The notes under the pieces were generated by a model. That model was not told where the DNA came from. It was given only the letters and a program-made list of their open reading frames with translations, and made no database searches. Shown in pieces: positions 44,043-52,317 of a DNA stretch of 64,000 bases. This DNA is from Faecalicoccus pleomorphus DSM 20574 (GTDB lineage: Bacteria; Bacillota_I; Bacilli_A; Erysipelotrichales; Erysipelotrichaceae). The translations under genes and the position numbers were made by a program. The stretch spans positions 1-64,000 of the forward strand of contig NZ_ATUT01000001.1 of assembly GCF_000420345.1 (NCBI RefSeq), read 5' to 3'. Position 1 is the stretch's first letter, and every line of letters begins with the position of its first letter.

Positions 44043-45012
44043 TATCATTACTCATACATTATTTGCTGATGAGTTTTTAGAAGATGCCAGTACCAGTTTA
44101 CAAGAATGGCTGTTACCTAGAAAACAATTGGTGGAAATTGGTGCCAACGGTCCGGATTTTTTGTTTTTTCATGGTTTAAGTCTAACCAGAGCATTTCAAA
44201 AAACATCGTTAAGAAAATTAGGAAGCAAAGTGCATTCGCAACATATACGTGAGTTTTATCAATGTGCGCTTGCCTGTATTCGTAAAGAAAAAGACAAAGA
44301 GATCCAAAAAGATATGACAGCCTATTTGATGGGACACTTGATGCATTGGTCGCTGGATTCAACGGCGCATCCATATGTGTATTATCGAACAGGATGTAAA
44401 AGTGCACAAAGCAGCTGGTGGCACCATCGTTTTGAATCTTTGATCGATGCGATCATGTTGAAGGTCAAAAGAGAACAGACGATTCAGGATTTCAAGGCTT
44501 ATACGATCACAGATGCTTCTTTAGAACAAGTGCGGGCCATTGCACGTATTTATGTGCCGGTGGCAAGACAAATCTATGGTGTAGATGTTAAACCGCATCA
44601 AATTTTAGAAAGCATAGAGGACTGGAATTTTATGCAGAAAGTCTTTTACGATGCCTCAGGTAAAAAATTTCATTTCTTTCACAATATCGAAAAAATGACA
44701 AATACAGAAAGCGCTGTTTCCGGCTTCTTTGTTCCTAATCAACCGGAAGATCCATTTGATACGATCAATCTTTTACATAAAGAATGGGTACATCCTTGCG
44801 ATGATGAAATCAAAAGTACAGAAAGCTTCTTTGATTTGTATGACAGAGCGATGGATAAGGCCTTTAAGGTGAATGCGTTACTTTTGGAGTGTCTGGAGGA
44901 TTCGACCAGAGACGAAGATTTTTTAAGCTTTATCGGACAGAAGGATTACGATACCGGACTGGAAGAAAAGCTTCCAATGGTTCATTTTGATTTGGTCTAT
45001 AATTCTAAATGA
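44035..45012 (+). CDS. Zinc-dependent phospholipase C-like protein
   Basis: A 325-residue protein of the zinc-dependent phospholipase C / S1-P1 nuclease fold. Metal ligands fit in order: NIITHTLFAD at the N-terminus, EIGANGPDFLFF, MGHLMHWSLDSTAHPYV and WWHHRFESLIDA. There is no signal peptide, unlike secreted phospholipases C, so it should act inside the cell. The ATG overlaps the DUF2779 stop by eight bases, with AAGGAGGAAG upstream. Similar proteins are common in anaerobic Firmicutes, usually without a known substrate. Confidence 0.8.
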   Translation: MPNIITHTLFADEFLEDASTSLQEWLLPRKQLVEIGANGPDFLFFHGLSLTRAFQKTSLRKLGSKVHSQHIREFYQCALACIRKEKDKEIQKDMTAYLMGHLMHWSLDSTAHPYVYYRTGCKSAQSSWWHHRFESLIDAIMLKVKREQTIQDFKAYTITDASLEQVRAIARIYVPVARQIYGVDVKPHQILESIEDWNFMQKVFYDASGKKFHFFHNIEKMTNTESAVSGFFVPNQPEDPFDTINLLHKEWVHPCDDEIKSTESFFDLYDRAMDKAFKVNALLLECLEDSTRDEDFLSFIGQKDYDTGLEEKLPMVHFDLVYNSK

Positions 45013-45041
45013 CAAAAATGTAATAAATTTTCAAAGTTTTA

Positions 45042-45050
45042 TGATATAAT
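45042..45050 (+). promoter_or_regulatory. Extended -10 promoter element of nfnAB
   Basis: TGATATAAT, 21 bases before the nfnA ATG. The -35 side is weak. Confidence 0.6.
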
Positions 45051-45071
45051 TTTCAACGGGTGAGGAATGCT

Positions 45072-45914
45072 ATGTATAAAATATTGAAAAAAGAAGCTTT
45101 AAATCCGACTGTAACTCGTATGGTAATCGAAGCGCCTTTTGTAGCCAAACGAGCTAAAGCTGGCCAGTTTATTATTTTACGTGTTCGTGAGCAGGGAGAA
45201 CGTCTTCCTTTGACGATTGCCGACAGCAATCCGGAAAAAGGTACGGTTACGATCATTTTCCAGGTTGTCGGTGAAACAACCATGCTTTTAAACGCACTAA
45301 ATGAAGGAGATTGTTTAAAAGATTTCGCCGGTCCTTTAGGTAAACCAAGTGTGATCGATGGAAATAAGAAGGTTTGTATCATCGGTGGTGGTGTTGGATG
45401 TGCCATCGCTTATCCGACTGCCAAGGCTTTTCATGAAGCGGGTGCTGATGTGACAACGATCGTTGGTTTTCGAAACAAAGATCTTGTAATCCTGGAAGAG
45501 GAATTTAAGAAAGTCAGTGATGCCTATTATCTAATGAGTGATGATGGCTCTGTTGGAGAAAAAGGCTTAGTTACCAATAAGTTGGAAGACTTGATCACAG
45601 GCGGTGAAAAATTTGACGAAGTTGTGGCTATCGGGCCAATCGTTATGATGAAATTTGTCTCTTTGACGACAAAGAAATACAATATTCCAACTACGGTATC
45701 AATGAACCCTGTGATGATTGATGGTACCGGAATGTGTGGTGGTTGTCGTTTGAAAGTTGGAGATGAAATCAAGTTTGCCTGTGTAGATGGACCGGATTTT
45801 GATGGCCATTTAGTTGATTTTGATCAGGCTATGGCTCGAAATACGGCTTATAAAAGCTTTGAGGCACATAAGCGAGATGAAGCTTGTCATCTTCTGAATA
45901 AGGAGGTTGAATAA
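45072..45914 (+). CDS. nfnA: NfnA/SudB: ferredoxin-NADP+ oxidoreductase, small subunit
   Basis: A 280-residue flavoprotein of the dihydroorotate dehydrogenase electron-transfer family. It has an FAD-binding barrel (RLPLTIADSN), an NAD-binding domain (VCIIGGGVGCAIAYP) and, near the C-terminus, 2Fe-2S cysteines in GTGMCGGCRL and FACVDGPDFDGHLVDFD. The latter tail is typical of sulfide dehydrogenase/NfnA subunits. With NfnB it bifurcates electrons between NADPH, NAD+ and ferredoxin in anaerobes. TGAGGAA lies upstream of the ATG; a GTG at 45060 is less likely. nfnB starts two bases after it. Confidence 0.9.
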   Translation: MYKILKKEALNPTVTRMVIEAPFVAKRAKAGQFIILRVREQGERLPLTIADSNPEKGTVTIIFQVVGETTMLLNALNEGDCLKDFAGPLGKPSVIDGNKKVCIIGGGVGCAIAYPTAKAFHEAGADVTTIVGFRNKDLVILEEEFKKVSDAYYLMSDDGSVGEKGLVTNKLEDLITGGEKFDEVVAIGPIVMMKFVSLTTKKYNIPTTVSMNPVMIDGTGMCGGCRLKVGDEIKFACVDGPDFDGHLVDFDQAMARNTAYKSFEAHKRDEACHLLNKEVE

Positions 45915-45915
45915 T

Positions 45916-47298
45916 ATGCCAAATATGCGTCCGGATAAAGTTGCGATGCCAGTTCAGGATCCGGCTGTTCGTATCACAAATTTTGATGAAGTTGCTTTAG
46001 GATATACGCCGGAAATGGCGGTTGAAGAAGCAACTCGCTGCCTGCATTGTAAACATCAGCCCTGTGTAAGTGGTTGTCCGGTGAATATCCATATTCCGGA
46101 TTTTATTGAAAAAGTAGCGCAGGGAGAGTTTGAAGAAGCATATAAGATCATTTCTTTGACCAGCACATTACCGGCCATTTGCGGTCGTGTCTGTCCACAG
46201 GAAAATCAATGTGAAAAAGTTTGCGTTCGCGGTATTAAAAACGAGCCGGTTGCAATCGGTCGTTTGGAACGATTTGTTGCCGATTATCACAGAGAACATA
46301 ATGACACACCTTTTGAAAAACCAAAGTCAAATGGTCATAAGGTGGCCATCGTAGGTGCCGGACCTGCCGGCTTGACCTGTGCCGGAGACCTGGCCAAGCT
46401 GGGATATCAGGTAACGATCTTTGAAGCCCTTCATGTTGCCGGTGGCGTATTGATGTATGGTATTCCGGAGTTTCGTTTACCAAAGGAAATCGTGCAAAAA
46501 GAAATCAGCCACTTAAAAGAATTAGGTGTAGAAATCATCACAAACTTTATTGTGGGGCGTTCTGATTCCATCGATTCTATTATGGAAGAAGGCTATGAGG
46601 CTGTATTTATCGGTTCTGGAGCCGGTCTTCCTAACTTTATGGGATTACAGGGAGAAAACTTGATTGGTGTTTATTCGGCCAATGAATTTTTAACACGTAT
46701 CAATTTGATGAAAGCGTATCAGGAAGACAGCGATACACCGGTACAACATCCTACCAAATGTGTTGTCGTAGGTGGTGGAAACGTTGCCATGGATGCGGCT
46801 CGATGCGCCAGACGTCTAGGCGCTGAGGTGCATATCGTATATCGTCGAAGCATGGAAGAACTACCGGCTCGAAAAGAAGAGGTTGAGCATGCCGAAGAAG
46901 AAGGTATCATCTTTGATCTTTTATGTAATCCGGTTCGTGTCATCGGTGATGATCAAGGTTGGTGCAAGCAAATCGAATGTATTCGTATGGAACTGGGTGA
47001 ACCGGATGAAAGTGGAAGAAGAAGACCGGTGCCGATTGAAGGTTCTAATTTCACTATTGATATCGACTGTATGATCATGGCCATCGGTACAAGCCCGAAT
47101 CCATTGATTCGCCATACGACAAAAGGCTTGGAAGTCAATCGCAAAGGATGTTTCATTTGTGATGAAGATGGTTTAACTTCCCGCGAAAATATTTATGCCG
47201 GAGGCGATGCGGTTTCTGGTGCAGCCACGGTTATCAATGCGATGGGAGCCGGAAAAAGAGCAGCTGCTGCCATTGATAAGAAATTAATGGGTGAATAG
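45916..47298 (+). CDS. nfnB: NfnB: NADPH-dependent subunit (GltA-type homotetrameric family)
   Basis: A 460-residue iron-sulfur flavoprotein related to the small glutamate synthase subunit. Cysteine clusters are in RCLHCKHQPCVSGCPV and CGRVCPQENQCEKVCV, the FAD site is AIVGAGPAGLTCAGDL, the NADP site is CVVVGGGNVAMDAARCARRLG, and IYAGGDAVSGAATVI closes the FAD fold. The neighbour nfnA shows it is the transhydrogenase partner, not a glutamate synthase; the true GltD is at 21-23 kb. AGGAGG precedes the ATG. Confidence 0.9.
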   Translation: MPNMRPDKVAMPVQDPAVRITNFDEVALGYTPEMAVEEATRCLHCKHQPCVSGCPVNIHIPDFIEKVAQGEFEEAYKIISLTSTLPAICGRVCPQENQCEKVCVRGIKNEPVAIGRLERFVADYHREHNDTPFEKPKSNGHKVAIVGAGPAGLTCAGDLAKLGYQVTIFEALHVAGGVLMYGIPEFRLPKEIVQKEISHLKELGVEIITNFIVGRSDSIDSIMEEGYEAVFIGSGAGLPNFMGLQGENLIGVYSANEFLTRINLMKAYQEDSDTPVQHPTKCVVVGGGNVAMDAARCARRLGAEVHIVYRRSMEELPARKEEVEHAEEEGIIFDLLCNPVRVIGDDQGWCKQIECIRMELGEPDESGRRRPVPIEGSNFTIDIDCMIMAIGTSPNPLIRHTTKGLEVNRKGCFICDEDGLTSRENIYAGGDAVSGAATVINAMGAGKRAAAAIDKKLMGE

Positions 47299-47325
47299 GA
47301 ATGTCTGAAAAGGCATTCTTTTTTA
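47299..47325 (+). terminator. Terminator after nfnAB
   Basis: GAATGTC and GGCATTC pair (one G-U) around a six-base loop, followed by TTTTTT, directly after the nfnB stop. Confidence 0.8.
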
Positions 47326-47380
47326 TGGTCAAATGAATAAAAATAATTTGTGCTGCTATGATACATTGATTTCCTTGTAT

Positions 47381-47680
47381 AGGGAGGTAGCAATGAAAAG
47401 TTTCTATACATCTTCTATTAAGAAACTTTGGCGGTTACATCAAAACAAACACAGAGAGTTTTTAAACTGACAGAGCAGGATGTCTATCAAAAAAACGGTG
47501 CAAGTACTTTTTAGAAATCAAGGTATGTATAATAGACTGATTGTGATCTGTTTGCTTTACGCCTGATTTTGGCAGATTCTTTAGCATTTAGTCGATTATT
47601 TTTGATTTATATTATATGTGTGCCTTATTATGGTGGCATTAATAAGTCAAAAATCGATTCTTTTTAAGCGAGTTCTTTAG
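47381..47680 (+). other. Decayed coding remnant with a small ribosome-site-bearing ORF
   Basis: AGGGAGGTAG precedes an ATG at 47393 that opens a 25-codon frame ending at 47470. Beyond it short open stretches continue in other frames, for example 28 residues from 47480 ending after VICLLYA, then a hydrophobic stretch (SRLFLIYIICVPYY) in a third. The pattern is what several small deletions would leave of a membrane protein gene. I cannot name the original gene. The 25-residue peptide could still be translated. Confidence 0.35.
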
Positions 47681-47723
47681 CAATATTGTCATTCATTTTA
47701 TTTAAATTTTACAAATGAAAGGG

Positions 47724-47752
47724 TTTACATTTTATGAAAGCGGGTGTACTAT
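47724..47752 (+). promoter_or_regulatory. Promoter of the candidate small RNA
   Basis: TTTACA (47724-47729), exactly 17 bases and TACTAT (47747-47752). The start would be near 47759. No open frame with a ribosome site follows before the terminator. Confidence 0.65.
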
Positions 47753-47758
47753 AAAGAC

Positions 47759-47892
47759 GGATAAAGTTGAAATAAGGCTCAATTTCAACAACTCACATAC
47801 TTACATCCTTCCTTATTGTGTGTGAGACAATTTATTCATATCGATTCCTTTCGATACTTGATAAAAAGCACTCTAAGAGTGCTTTTTATCTG
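47759..47892 (+). ncRNA. Candidate small regulatory RNA, three hairpins and a terminator
   Basis: Between the promoter at 47724 and a strong terminator lie about 130 bases without coding potential but with a regular fold. Hairpin 1: GTTGAAAT/ATTTCAAC, loop AAGGCTCA (47766-47789). Hairpin 2: CTCACATAC/GTGTGTGAG, nine pairs with one G-U, and a 17-base loop containing TCCTTCCTT (47792-47826). Hairpin 3: TATCGA/TCGATA with loop TTCCTT (47839-47856). The terminator closes it. The loops of hairpins 2 and 3 are complementary to AAGGAA-type Shine-Dalgarno sites, suggesting base pairing with mRNAs. It does not match 6S, tmRNA, SRP or RNase P RNA as I know them. Confidence 0.6.
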
Positions 47893-47895
47893 TTT
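47861..47895 (+). terminator. Terminator of the candidate small RNA
   Basis: ATAAAAAGCACTC TAA GAGTGCTTTTTAT, a perfect 13-bp stem with a three-base loop, followed by CTGTTTT. Confidence 0.9.
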
Positions 47896-47966
47896 TATGC
47901 AAAGAAATATATTTTTTTCATAGTAGGTGTTATACTCCTTTCAAGAATAAAGAAAAGGAAATCCAT

Positions 47967-48554
47967 ATGCGCTTAGAGACTATCATCAAAGAAATTTCTG
48001 AAGATCCAAGAAATGAAGAATTCACGCAAAGAGGTATCTTACCGATTCTGCAGGTGGATCCCCAGGCAAAAATCTGTATAATCGGACAGGCACCGGGAAG
48101 ACAGGTGGAACAAAATGGGATTCCTTTTCATGATAAATCGGGGCAGACTTTAATGGAATGGATGGGAATCTCCGCTTCGATTTTTTACTCTAATCAGATT
48201 GCCATTGTACCTATGGATTTTTATTATCCGGGAAAGGGAAAGACCGGGGATCTTCCACCACGGACCTGGGTTGCCGATACTTATCATAAAAAGCTTTTTG
48301 CTCATATGCCTTCTGTGGAATTGACCATTTTAGTGGGAAAATATGCGATGGCACATTATCTACATCACTCCATGAAGAAAAATTTAACCGAGACCGTACG
48401 CTCTTTTACAGAATATCTACCTTTGTATTTTCCTATCGCACATCCGAGTCCATTGAACTTTCGCTGGCAACAAAAGAATCCATGGTTCAAACAGGATGTA
48501 CTACCGGTATTGGGTACAAAAATCGCTGAAATTTTATCTTTGGATGAAGAATGA
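47967..48554 (+). CDS. Uracil-DNA glycosylase superfamily protein
   Basis: A 195-residue protein of the uracil-DNA glycosylase fold. The first motif is GQAPGRQVEQNGIPFHD and the second is HPSPLNFRW; between them lies the aromatic-rich IAIVPMDFYYPGKGKTGDLPPR. These features fit the YgiT-neighbour/UdgX-like small branch often annotated simply as UDG family, so repair activity is likely but the exact subfamily is open. AAAAGGAAAT precedes the ATG, with an extended -10 (TGTTATACT) about 35 bases upstream. Confidence 0.8.
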   Translation: MRLETIIKEISEDPRNEEFTQRGILPILQVDPQAKICIIGQAPGRQVEQNGIPFHDKSGQTLMEWMGISASIFYSNQIAIVPMDFYYPGKGKTGDLPPRTWVADTYHKKLFAHMPSVELTILVGKYAMAHYLHHSMKKNLTETVRSFTEYLPLYFPIAHPSPLNFRWQQKNPWFKQDVLPVLGTKIAEILSLDEE

Positions 48555-48592
48555 AAAAAAATAGGATTTTCTAAGAAATTTAGGAACCATTT

Positions 48593-48601
48593 TGATATAA
48601 T
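48593..48601 (+). promoter_or_regulatory. Extended -10 promoter element of the rodZ-pgsA-cinA-recA operon
   Basis: TGATATAAT, 25 bases before the rodZ ATG. Confidence 0.6.
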
Positions 48602-48626
48602 GGAATGGCTAAAAGGGGGAGAACAG

Positions 48627-49619
48627 ATGGCCTATTATCATATTCTTAGACAAAGACGAATGGATTTGAATCTCACTATTGAATATGTATCCAGTCAGAC
48701 ACGTCTGGCTCCGCAGTATATTCAGGCCATTGAAGAACATAATCTTGATGTTTTCTCGGATGATTTTTCGTTTGTCCGGTACTTTGTTCATGCGTATTGT
48801 GATGCGATAGGAGTCAACTGGAGCGTGATCAGCCAGGAAGTGGATGCGGATATCAACGACTATGCGCGTAAGCGTTCCATGGCTTTAAGTCAGGCGCAGC
48901 GTAAAATCGTAAAACAGATGCCGAATCGTTCATCGGTTTCAAAACGAAAACATCCGTCACATAGTCGTTTTCAAAAGCGGGTTTCGGCCATATCGCGGAA
49001 TTTACAGTTTCGAAACCGGAAGAATCTTCAGAAACTCCTGCTTGCCGGTGTCGCATTGATTGTTCTGGCGGCCGGCGTCAGTTTTTGGCTGGATGCTCGT
49101 TCTGCCAGTCAGCAGGCGCAGCAGGAAAGCCAGCGTCAGGAAGAACTGCGTCAAAAAGAAGAGGAAACCGATCGTCTTGCCAAACAGCGTCAGCAGGAAA
49201 GAGAAAATCAGTCCTTGAAGTTTAAAATCATGGATGCCTCAACCAACGTGTTCCAGCTTTCCAATGTATTGGAAACGACAAAAAGCTTTACTGTGAAGAT
49301 CGAACTGCCGCAAGAGAGTACGGTAGTGATTTATAAAGATGATGTACCAATGGATGAAGACAATGTGGATACGGTTTATACAGATACCTTTGAACAGGAA
49401 ATTGAAGTAAGTGAAGCTTGTCGCATCAGCATTGAAATCGGAAATTATGTTGCCGAAGGAACGACCATTACGATTGCCGATCAAACGGTGACCTTTGATC
49501 CTACCTATTGGGCACAGGGAATGCCGGCTACACTCTATGTGGATGTAGTAAGTAATGAAACGGCAACCAGTCAGGAAAACCAGAGTACAGAGGAGACAAA
49601 TTATGAACTTACCGAATAA
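48627..49619 (+). CDS. rodZ: RodZ-like cytoskeletal/helix-turn-helix membrane protein
   Basis: A 330-residue protein with an N-terminal Xre-type helix-turn-helix (RQRRMDLNLTIEYVSSQTRL and IQAIEEHNLDVF, about residues 5-75), a basic linker, one membrane helix (LLLAGVALIVLAAGVSFWL, about 140-160), a glutamine/glutamate-rich coiled segment and a C-terminal beta-rich DUF4115-like domain. This is the layout of RodZ (YmfM), which links MreB filaments to the membrane. The ATG at 48627 has GGGGGAGAA upstream. It overlaps pgsA by 17 bases. Confidence 0.85.
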   Translation: MAYYHILRQRRMDLNLTIEYVSSQTRLAPQYIQAIEEHNLDVFSDDFSFVRYFVHAYCDAIGVNWSVISQEVDADINDYARKRSMALSQAQRKIVKQMPNRSSVSKRKHPSHSRFQKRVSAISRNLQFRNRKNLQKLLLAGVALIVLAAGVSFWLDARSASQQAQQESQRQEELRQKEEETDRLAKQRQQERENQSLKFKIMDASTNVFQLSNVLETTKSFTVKIELPQESTVVIYKDDVPMDEDNVDTVYTDTFEQEIEVSEACRISIEIGNYVAEGTTITIADQTVTFDPTYWAQGMPATLYVDVVSNETATSQENQSTEETNYELTE

Positions 49620-50181
49620 ACTGACCATGCTGCGGATCGTGATGGTACCGGTTGTGGTATTGATCTATCTGTTGATACCGCAAGATTTTTGTGTTGTATC
49701 GCAAACCAATGGACTGGCATTGCGGGATATTTTAGCTTTTCTGGTCTTTGCGGCTGCCAGCTTTACAGACATGTTAGATGGACAGATTGCTCGTAAACAG
49801 CATTTGATTACCTCGTTTGGTAAATTTGCTGATCCAATTGCGGATAAGATGCTGGTGAATACATTGTTGATTTTATTGGTTTATACGCATCAGGCCAATG
49901 TTGTGGCAGTATTATTGATGATTGCCCGCGATCTTGTGGTTGATGGCCTTCGTATGCTTGCTTCGCAGCACGGAAAAGTGGTGAGTGCCGGCTTTTTCGG
50001 TAAACTGAAAACGGTATTACAAATGTTTGCGATTGTGTTCTTATTATTAAAAAACTGGCCGTTTGTCTATGTCGGATTACCGGTTGATCAGATTTTGTTA
50101 TGGGGAGCTACCCTCGCAAGCTTGTGGAGCGGTTTTGTCTATTTTGTACAGTTAAAAGATTATGTATTGGAGAGTATGTAA
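49603..50181 (+). CDS. pgsA: CDP-diacylglycerol--glycerol-3-phosphate 3-phosphatidyltransferase
   Basis: A 192-residue membrane enzyme that makes phosphatidylglycerol phosphate. The CDP-alcohol phosphotransferase motif is nearly intact: DMLDGQIARKQHLITSFGKF followed by ADPIADK. The start MNLPNKLTMLRI is typical. The ATG at 49603 lies inside rodZ with GAGGAGAC upstream. It shares a base with the cinA start. Confidence 0.95.
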   Translation: MNLPNKLTMLRIVMVPVVVLIYLLIPQDFCVVSQTNGLALRDILAFLVFAAASFTDMLDGQIARKQHLITSFGKFADPIADKMLVNTLLILLVYTHQANVVAVLLMIARDLVVDGLRMLASQHGKVVSAGFFGKLKTVLQMFAIVFLLLKNWPFVYVGLPVDQILLWGATLASLWSGFVYFVQLKDYVLESM

Positions 50182-50651
50182 TGAGTGCACAAGAGCTTGT
50201 AAAGTTATGCACCAGGAAAAAGCGGACGATCGCATCGTGCGAAAGTTTGACTGCCGGTCTATTCAGTGCTGAAATTGCCTCTGTACCCGGTGCCAGTAAA
50301 GTACTCAAGGGTGGCATTATCACGTATTTTACAGAAATCAAGGAAAAAGTAGTCGGTGTCGAAGCAGAAGTGATTTCAAAATACGGTGTCGTTTCTAAAG
50401 AATGTGCGGATCAAATGGCTCAAAAGACACGGGAATTGCTAGAGAGTGATTACTGCGTTTCCTTTACCGGGAATGCCGGTCCGGATACGATGGAGAAAAA
50501 GCCGGCTGGTTTAGTCTATTGCTCGATCGCATCCAAAAAAGGTGTCAAAAATTTTAAATTATTTCTGGATCACAAAAGTCGTAATGAAGTACGAAAAGAG
50601 GCGGTTGAGATCATGATCCAGAATCTTATACAGGAAATCACAAAGGAGTAA
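50181..50651 (+). CDS. cinA: CinA C-terminal domain protein (NMN amidohydrolase PncC type)
   Basis: A 156-residue protein consisting only of the CinA C-terminal domain; the N-terminal molybdopterin-like domain of full CinA is absent. Signatures are IASCESLTAGLFSAEIASVPGASKV and SFTGNAGPD. This domain deamidates nicotinamide mononucleotide to nicotinate mononucleotide. It starts on the pgsA stop (TAATG) and is followed by recA after three bases, as in Bacillus. It may work with pncA and pncB downstream in NAD salvage. Confidence 0.9.
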   Translation: MSAQELVKLCTRKKRTIASCESLTAGLFSAEIASVPGASKVLKGGIITYFTEIKEKVVGVEAEVISKYGVVSKECADQMAQKTRELLESDYCVSFTGNAGPDTMEKKPAGLVYCSIASKKGVKNFKLFLDHKSRNEVRKEAVEIMIQNLIQEITKE

Positions 50652-50654
50652 AAA

Positions 50655-51656
50655 ATGCCAAAAGAAGAAAATAAAGATAAATTACTGCATGATGTATTGA
50701 ATGAAATTGAAAAGGAATATGGGAAAGGCGCTGTCATGAAACTGGGTGATCGTGCAGCGGTGGATGTAGAACCAATCCCCAGTGGAAGTTTACTGTTAGA
50801 TCAGGCTTTAGGAATCGGCGGTTATCCAAAAGGTCGTATTATTGAAATCTTTGGGCCGGAATCAAGTGGTAAAACGACATTGGCCCTGCATGCGATTGCA
50901 CAAGTGCAGAAAATGGGAGGTCGTGCAGCGTTTATCGATGCCGAAAATGCGATCGATCCTGTTTATGCCCGTAATTTAGGTGTTGATATCGATGAGTTGA
51001 TCCTTTCACAGCCGGATTCCGGTGAACAGGGGTTAAACATCATGTTGATGTTGATCGAAAGTGGTGCTGTTGATCTGGTTGTCGTAGATAGTGTTGCCGC
51101 TTTAGTTCCTCAGGCTGAATTAGATGGGGAAATGGGCGATCTGCAAGTTGGATCTCAGGCACGTATGATGTCTAAGGCCATGCGTAAACTGGCTGGTCTA
51201 ATGAATCATAATGAATGTACGGCGATTTTTATCAACCAACTGCGTGAAAAAGTAGGGGTTGTGTACGGAAATCCAGAAACGACACCGGGAGGACGTGCTT
51301 TAAAATTCTACAGCTCGGTTCGTATTGATATTCGTAAGGCTGATGCGATCAAAAACGGATCGGATATCGTAGGAAATAAGGTACGGATAAAAGTGGTGAA
51401 GAATAAGGTGGCTCCACCATTTAAACAGGCAGTATTAGAAATCATCTATGGTGAAGGCTTGTCTTATATTTCTGAATTATTAGATTTGTGTGTTGATGCC
51501 GATATTGTAAAGAAAAGTGGTGCCTGGTATAGCTTTGAGGGTGAAAAGATCGGACAAGGTAAAGAGGCTGCCAAAGAATACATCAAACAAAATCCGGATT
51601 TTAAAGAGAAGCTGGAAGCCTTATTGAAAGAAAAAAACGAAGAAGTTCAGGAATAG
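50655..51656 (+). CDS. recA: Recombinase RecA
   Basis: A 333-residue recombinase. Walker A is [14 protein letters not shown], Walker B is [13 protein letters not shown], and the L1/L2 DNA-binding loop region includes [20 protein letters not shown]. The usual acidic C-terminal tail is shortened. AAAGGAG precedes the ATG. It ends the rodZ-pgsA-cinA-recA operon with a terminator overlapping the stop. Confidence 0.98.
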   Translation: MPKEENKDKLLHDVLNEIEKEYGKGAVMKLGDRAAVDVEPIPSGSLLLDQALGIGGYPKGRIIEIFGPESSGKTTLALHAIAQVQKMGGRAAFIDAENAIDPVYARNLGVDIDELILSQPDSGEQGLNIMLMLIESGAVDLVVVDSVAALVPQAELDGEMGDLQVGSQARMMSKAMRKLAGLMNHNECTAIFINQLREKVGVVYGNPETTPGGRALKFYSSVRIDIRKADAIKNGSDIVGNKVRIKVVKNKVAPPFKQAVLEIIYGEGLSYISELLDLCVDADIVKKSGAWYSFEGEKIGQGKEAAKEYIKQNPDFKEKLEALLKEKNEEVQE

Positions 51657-51669
51657 AACTTCTTTTTTT
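51640..51669 (+). terminator. Terminator at the recA 3' end
   Basis: AAGAAGTTC and GAACTTCTT pair around a seven-base loop that includes the recA stop region, followed by TTTTT. Confidence 0.85.
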
Positions 51670-51704
51670 GTGATATACTTAAAAAAATGAAAAGAGTGAA
51701 AACT

Positions 51705-52313
51705 ATGGCAAAGCTAAATAAAAATGCATTTTCGCCTATTTCTTCCTCGTCAATTCAGAATCCTGTCGTATTCGTTGTCGATATGATCAATGGGTTTATC
51801 GAAGAAGGGGCACTGCATGATGAAAGAATAAGAGGGATCGTACCGGCTATCCAGAAGCTGTTACACACGCTGGATTGTCCATCGATCTTTGTATGTGATC
51901 AACATGATCCGGATGCCAGAGAATTTCAGTCGTATCCATCGCATTGTGTAATCACTACGCAGGAATCGGAAATCATAGATGCGCTTAAACCATATGTCAA
52001 AGAGTGTTTTTTCAAAAACAGTACCAACACTTTCCTGTGTCCTGATTTTCCGTCTTTTTTATCAAAGATCGATCAATACAAGGATATTGTGATCACTGGC
52101 TGTTGTACTGATTTATGCATACTTCAATTCGCATTGAGCTTAAATGCATGGTTAAATGAACACAACAAAAAAGAACATCGTGTACTATTGCCTATCGATT
52201 GTGTGGAAACGTATGATATTCCTTCGGTACATGAAGCGGATTTCTGGAATAAAGTGGCGATTGAAAATATGGCGGCCAACGGCATCGTGTGTGTAAGCCA
52301 GATTATGGAGTAA
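51705..52313 (+). CDS. pncA: Isochorismatase-family hydrolase, probable nicotinamidase
   Basis: A 202-residue cysteine hydrolase. The catalytic triad can be placed: aspartate in VFVVDMINGF, lysine in ECFFKNSTNTF and cysteine in ITGCCTDLCIL. The next gene, four bases on, is nicotinate phosphoribosyltransferase, which supports nicotinamide to nicotinate conversion. An in-frame ATG at 51687 lies seven bases after a -10 box (TATACT) and has no ribosome site. The ATG at 51705 has AAAGAG upstream. Either could be the start. Confidence 0.82.
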   Translation: MAKLNKNAFSPISSSSIQNPVVFVVDMINGFIEEGALHDERIRGIVPAIQKLLHTLDCPSIFVCDQHDPDAREFQSYPSHCVITTQESEIIDALKPYVKECFFKNSTNTFLCPDFPSFLSKIDQYKDIVITGCCTDLCILQFALSLNAWLNEHNKKEHRVLLPIDCVETYDIPSVHEADFWNKVAIENMAANGIVCVSQIME

Positions 52314-52317
52314 GAGT

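Noticed and set aside
45916-47298. Second glutamate synthase small subunit
   Set aside because: The neighbouring NfnA-type subunit with its 2Fe-2S tail shows a transhydrogenase pair; the real gltBD is complete elsewhere in the window.
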